Assembly: GCF_040807025.1 (NCBI RefSeq) | Contig: NC_090945.1 | Span: 50,655,588 to 50,719,587, forward strand | Reading direction: 5' to 3' | DNA from: Struthio camelus | Lineage: Eukaryota > Chordata > Aves > Struthioniformes > Struthionidae | Length of the DNA stretch: 64,000 nucleotides | Shown here: one piece after another, positions 60,716 through 64,000 of the stretch | Position numbering within the stretch: position 1 is the stretch's first letter | How the letters are laid out: each line of letters begins with the position of its first letter | Translations under genes and position numbers: made by a program | The notes under the pieces: model-generated | The model's database searches: none | Seen by the model: the letters and a program-made list of their open reading frames with translations, nothing else | Told to the model about the DNA's origin: nothing

Positions 60716-62219
60716 CTCATGGGTTCTGAAGTTCTAAAACAAAAAGAATATTTACATTTGCCACCTGATACAACTTTTTGATTACCTTTATTGAAGCAAA
60801 ATCTCTCAGAAGGAAGGATGCACAACTCACTAACAGGTAGTCACTGCAATTTTAAGGTTTCTGGGTAAACTACTTCTTTTCATCTTTTGTACATTATAAG
60901 CAGGTGGCGAAATAACTACTGCCAATAGCGATGGTGGATTCAAGATAAATTCCTTGCATTTACTCAGAAGTCAAAATAGACTGTCTGCAGCTCCAGACTT
61001 TAAGGGGTTCATGAGAAGTAATGAGGATAATTGTAATTATTCTTACCTCCAGTTCAACCAGGACTAGCTTGCCAATGGAAAATTTTTAAGGGCTGCAGAT
61101 GAAAAAAGATGGGAAACCACTAGTTTAGAGCGCTTAGGGACAATAATGCTACCTAGTATTTAAGTGAGTATAGTCATAACTCCTCACTTCTTCTCAGGCA
61201 GCTGGGGTCATTAATTCTTGCAACTGAAGAAATATAGTAACTGTATGTGAGTCCATTCCTTGTGTATTTGATCTCCCTGCTTCAGGACAAGGACACTCTG
61301 GCTTTGAGGAAGGAAGGTTATGATGAACTGCTTTTTTATTTGATTACATTTTTTTTATTTATTTGAATTTCTATTTCAGTGCAGATACATGACCCTGGAC
61401 AACAGTTGTTTCAGCTGCAGCTCTGCAGCACTAATGAAGTTAAAGTCGTCACCTGTGGCTCCCTTGCTCCCTCTCCTTTTGGGTGGAGTCTCCTTGCACG
61501 GATCCCCAGTGGCCTTTGAAAGAAGATGGCCTGCCAGAATAAATAGGTTTCGCACAAGTCTTGTCTTTGGGTCCTGGCCTCAGCTGACCTTTTAAAAACC
61601 CAGTCTCCAAATTCCAAATGACAAAGTGGTCCCTGGCAAAACAACAGGATTCTTTGATATCACATGAACCATGTTCTGGGAACAGCACCAAGAGATCTTA
61701 TCCAAACATTTCTCATAGACCTCACAAACACTAGAGAAAACCAATTCAGTCCAACAGGCACAGGGAAGAATGAATTGCCTATCTTTCTGCTCCAGTGAGG
61801 TCTTTATTACTGTTAGAGGATTTTCTCTCCAGAAAATGACATTTTTTTGCCTTCTTCCATTTGTGGAAAAGGCAGCTTTAGCTCACAGTTTGGGTCCCAC
61901 AGTAGCTTTAAAACTATCAAGTACAGTTGACCTTAACTGGACTTAGAGTTTCCACTCAGATGCACAATATACTGTAAATAGTTGTTTATTTTCAGCTTTT
62001 AGCTTTATTTAGAGACATTTACATGCATATCTGACAGCTTTTAAGAGAATGCACTTTATGCTGATGACTATCACGACTCAAAAAAATCAGGAGGATTGGC
62101 TGAACAATCTTCGTATTTAAAAGTATTTATCAGTTAGAAGTGCAGAGAACGAACATATGATTTGTTCCATATGTAAAACTTCTTGGATGATGCAGTCAGT
62201 GCCAGAGACAAACTCCTAC

Positions 62220-62346
62220 CTATTCTCAGGTCAAGCAGTAGTTCTTCCTCAAGAATCCTGTACTCCTTACTTTGGCAAGGAATGAGGTAAAGACCTGTCT
62301 GTTTCTTCATATACTTCTTTTTCAAAAGGTCATAAATTAACAGAGT
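62220..62346 (-). other. Possible exon B of an unrecognised gene (minus strand)
   Basis: A 127-base segment with acceptor TTTTTAATAG|ACTCTG and donor AGAATAG|GTAGGA, open in one frame: TLLIYDLLKKKYMKKQTGLY, then LIPCQSKEYRILEEELLLDL. It reads like a real hydrophobic/charged helical protein segment. An in-frame TAG immediately precedes the acceptor, as expected if an intron ends there. Gene identity unknown. RWDD4, the next gene in mammals, does not match it. Confidence 0.4.
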
Positions 62347-62466
62347 CTATTAAAAATATAAAATAAACCCTGCTGCCTGCTTTGTATAATGAATTATCTA
62401 ATTAAATGTCTTGTTTTATGGAAATGAAAAAAAATCATCCATAAGCACGCACTCCCACAAACTTAC

Positions 62467-62696
62467 TTTCTGAATAAATTTGCTGCTAGTACGTGAAAAA
62501 GGGGTCTCGGAGAATCCATAAAAAAGGAGGCCAACCCTTTGTCTGTAAGGGCAAAGAGTTTCATATCCCTCACCAGCACAATGTCAGCGCTTTCTTCAAG
62601 TCCCTTTTCCTTTTTAACAGCATTGCTTTGCATTTTGATTTTACTACGTTCCACACTGTAAAGACTCCAGCACTGAGATTCCTGCACACAACGCTC
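62467..62696 (-). other. Possible exon A of an unrecognised gene (minus strand)
   Basis: Acceptor with a strong pyrimidine tract (TTCTTTTTTGTCTTGAAG|G) and an excellent donor (CAGAAA|GTAAGT). The open frame between includes SADIVLVRDMKLFALTDKGL and FFMDSPRPLFHVLAANLFRK. The strand alternation is faintly reminiscent of beta-propeller proteins, but no family is recognised. Its exit phase does not fit the segment at 62220-62346 unless an internal GT (CTG|GTGAGG) is used, so the exon structure is unresolved. Confidence 0.35.
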
Positions 62697-62767
62697 CTTC
62701 AAGACAAAAAAGAACAATCTATGACTAGTAATTATCAGGACTACACAGCTGTCCCCATTTTGCTTCA

Positions 62768-64000
62768 AAGTTCAAAGCAGCCTGATTTATGAGTCTTACA
62801 AACACTCCTAACAGTGGTCTCTAATTGCCTAACATAGATATCCATATACTCACTTGCAACATATGGCTGAAATCCTGGCCTCACTGAAGTCAGGAGCTCA
62901 TTTTTGGAGTTCTAAGCGCTCAACTTTTTTTAATTCTTTTTTTTTTTTTCCATAACTTGGCTGGGACAGGTTCTACAAAGGTCTGCCGCATGAAGGTGTT
63001 GTGAGGATGAATTCTTTTGGTAACGCTTTCTGTCGAACTTGCTTTAACTGAATAATGCTAACAATACTCAGCACTGTGTATATTTATAATAGTTGTGAAT
63101 CCTGCCATTTGCAGTGTGTAAACTATATCAGAAACTAGCAAGGCTATTTAGAAACAAATTATGGAAAGTAGTACATTTTGTTTAATTGCTTTTTTGGCAG
63201 AACCACCTTTTGCAGGCTTCAGTCATGTTTTCGAATACAGCACTGGGCCTGTCATGTGTGCTACCTGCCCTTATCTAAAACACAGAGAATGTTTAAACAC
63301 TGAAGATCTGTCTTTTCTGAACCTGCCTGGGATAATTCTGCATAGTCACAATGTCTTGAGCTCCATCTATTTCTTTATACTTGTTTGCAGTAACAGTCAA
63401 AGGCTGGTCATTGACCTTTGAAGCCAAGTGCCACATTTGAAGGTAGTTCTCTCCAAAACAAAAGGCTAAACAGTAATGGACTTCAAGGCAGACACCTACA
63501 CATTTAAGGTTAAATTGAAAAAAAGAGTATTTGTAGTGCAGGAATAGAATATTCTATAACACATGTGCCTGTGGTTGTTTTACTGGGACTATCAAATTGC
63601 TTACAAGGTTTACGTGAATTTTGTCGTCCACATTTTTGGGACACAGGCCAGGTACACAAAGGTCTATTCTGTTCAGTTTCTAGGTGCTGATTGCTATGTA
63701 TGAAGTCTGATGTGATCTGGCTTACGAGAGCTTGGAATTAAGCAAAATTTTCTCTCTGCACCTGCCTTAACCTAACAATTGTGTTCACAAGGAATGTTTC
63801 AGATATCTTCTTCTAAGCTTAGCTGTACAGCATTTAGGGTCTTGGGACATTTTTTACAACAAGCCATTATTTGACTTTGATTCCATCAAATATACATTTG
63901 CATCTAGCATTATTTGGAAGAAGATATAAAACCTATGCTTAATTTTTCTTCTTCAATAATAACTCATTTTACCGATAAAGCATTGGGATAACAATAAAAG
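62768..64000. other. Unassigned DNA at the right edge
   Basis: No gene recognised. A T-run lies near 62938. The 62985-63015 stretch (GAAGGTGTTGTGAGGATGAA) is faintly MIR-like but too short to call. If the minus-strand exon candidates are real, their gene's 5' part would lie here or beyond the window. Confidence 0.4.

Overview
The window looks like a vertebrate autosomal segment, most likely avian; a turtle or crocodile is not excluded. Two host genes are clear, CDKN2AIP (CARF) and ING2. They lie close together on the + strand, as they do on human 4q35. The interspersed repeats recognised are mostly old, short CR1 LINE ends, with a few MIR/L2-like remnants, and overall repeat density is low. 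Both points fit a sauropsid genome.

Layout. 1-21.8 kb is gene-poor, AT-rich DNA. It holds a striking inverted repeat (about 3.93-4.25 kb against 6.58-6.92 kb, including 251 bp of perfect identity) and several CR1 scraps. At 21.8-21.97 kb lies a decayed copy of the end of CDKN2AIP exon 1, intron 1 and the start of exon 2. CDKN2AIP itself occupies 23.75-26.63 kb with three coding exons and a CpG-island promoter. Its last exon carries seven perfect 39-bp repeats. A long AT-rich 3' region follows, up to about 30.1 kb.

A second CpG island at about 30.15-31.08 kb contains an RNA gene that ORF-based annotation misses: RMRP, the RNase MRP RNA (about 30730-31024, + strand). It has a complete-looking type 3 Pol III promoter (octamer, PSE, TATA) and a TTTT terminator. 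In mammals RMRP lies elsewhere, beside CCDC107, so its place between CDKN2AIP and ING2 deserves attention.

31.1-40.9 kb is intergenic with a minus-strand CR1 fragment and MIR-like traces. A third CpG island (40.93-43.0 kb) holds the ING2 promoter and exon 1. ING2 has two coding exons around a 3.8-kb intron and encodes an intact PHD-finger protein of about 278 residues. 46.7-58 kb is 3' UTR and intergenic DNA with one (TG)n/(TA)n microsatellite. From 58.4 to 62.7 kb the minus strand shows a few open, splice-bounded segments that may be exons of an unrecognised gene. Two of them join in frame.

Functionally, CDKN2AIP is a regulator of the ARF-p53 axis and an XRN2 partner, ING2 is an H3K4me3 reader in Sin3-HDAC complexes, and RMRP acts in rRNA processing. 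All three are broadly expressed housekeeping genes, which fits their CpG-island or GC-rich promoters. Nothing in the sequence shows them to be co-regulated.
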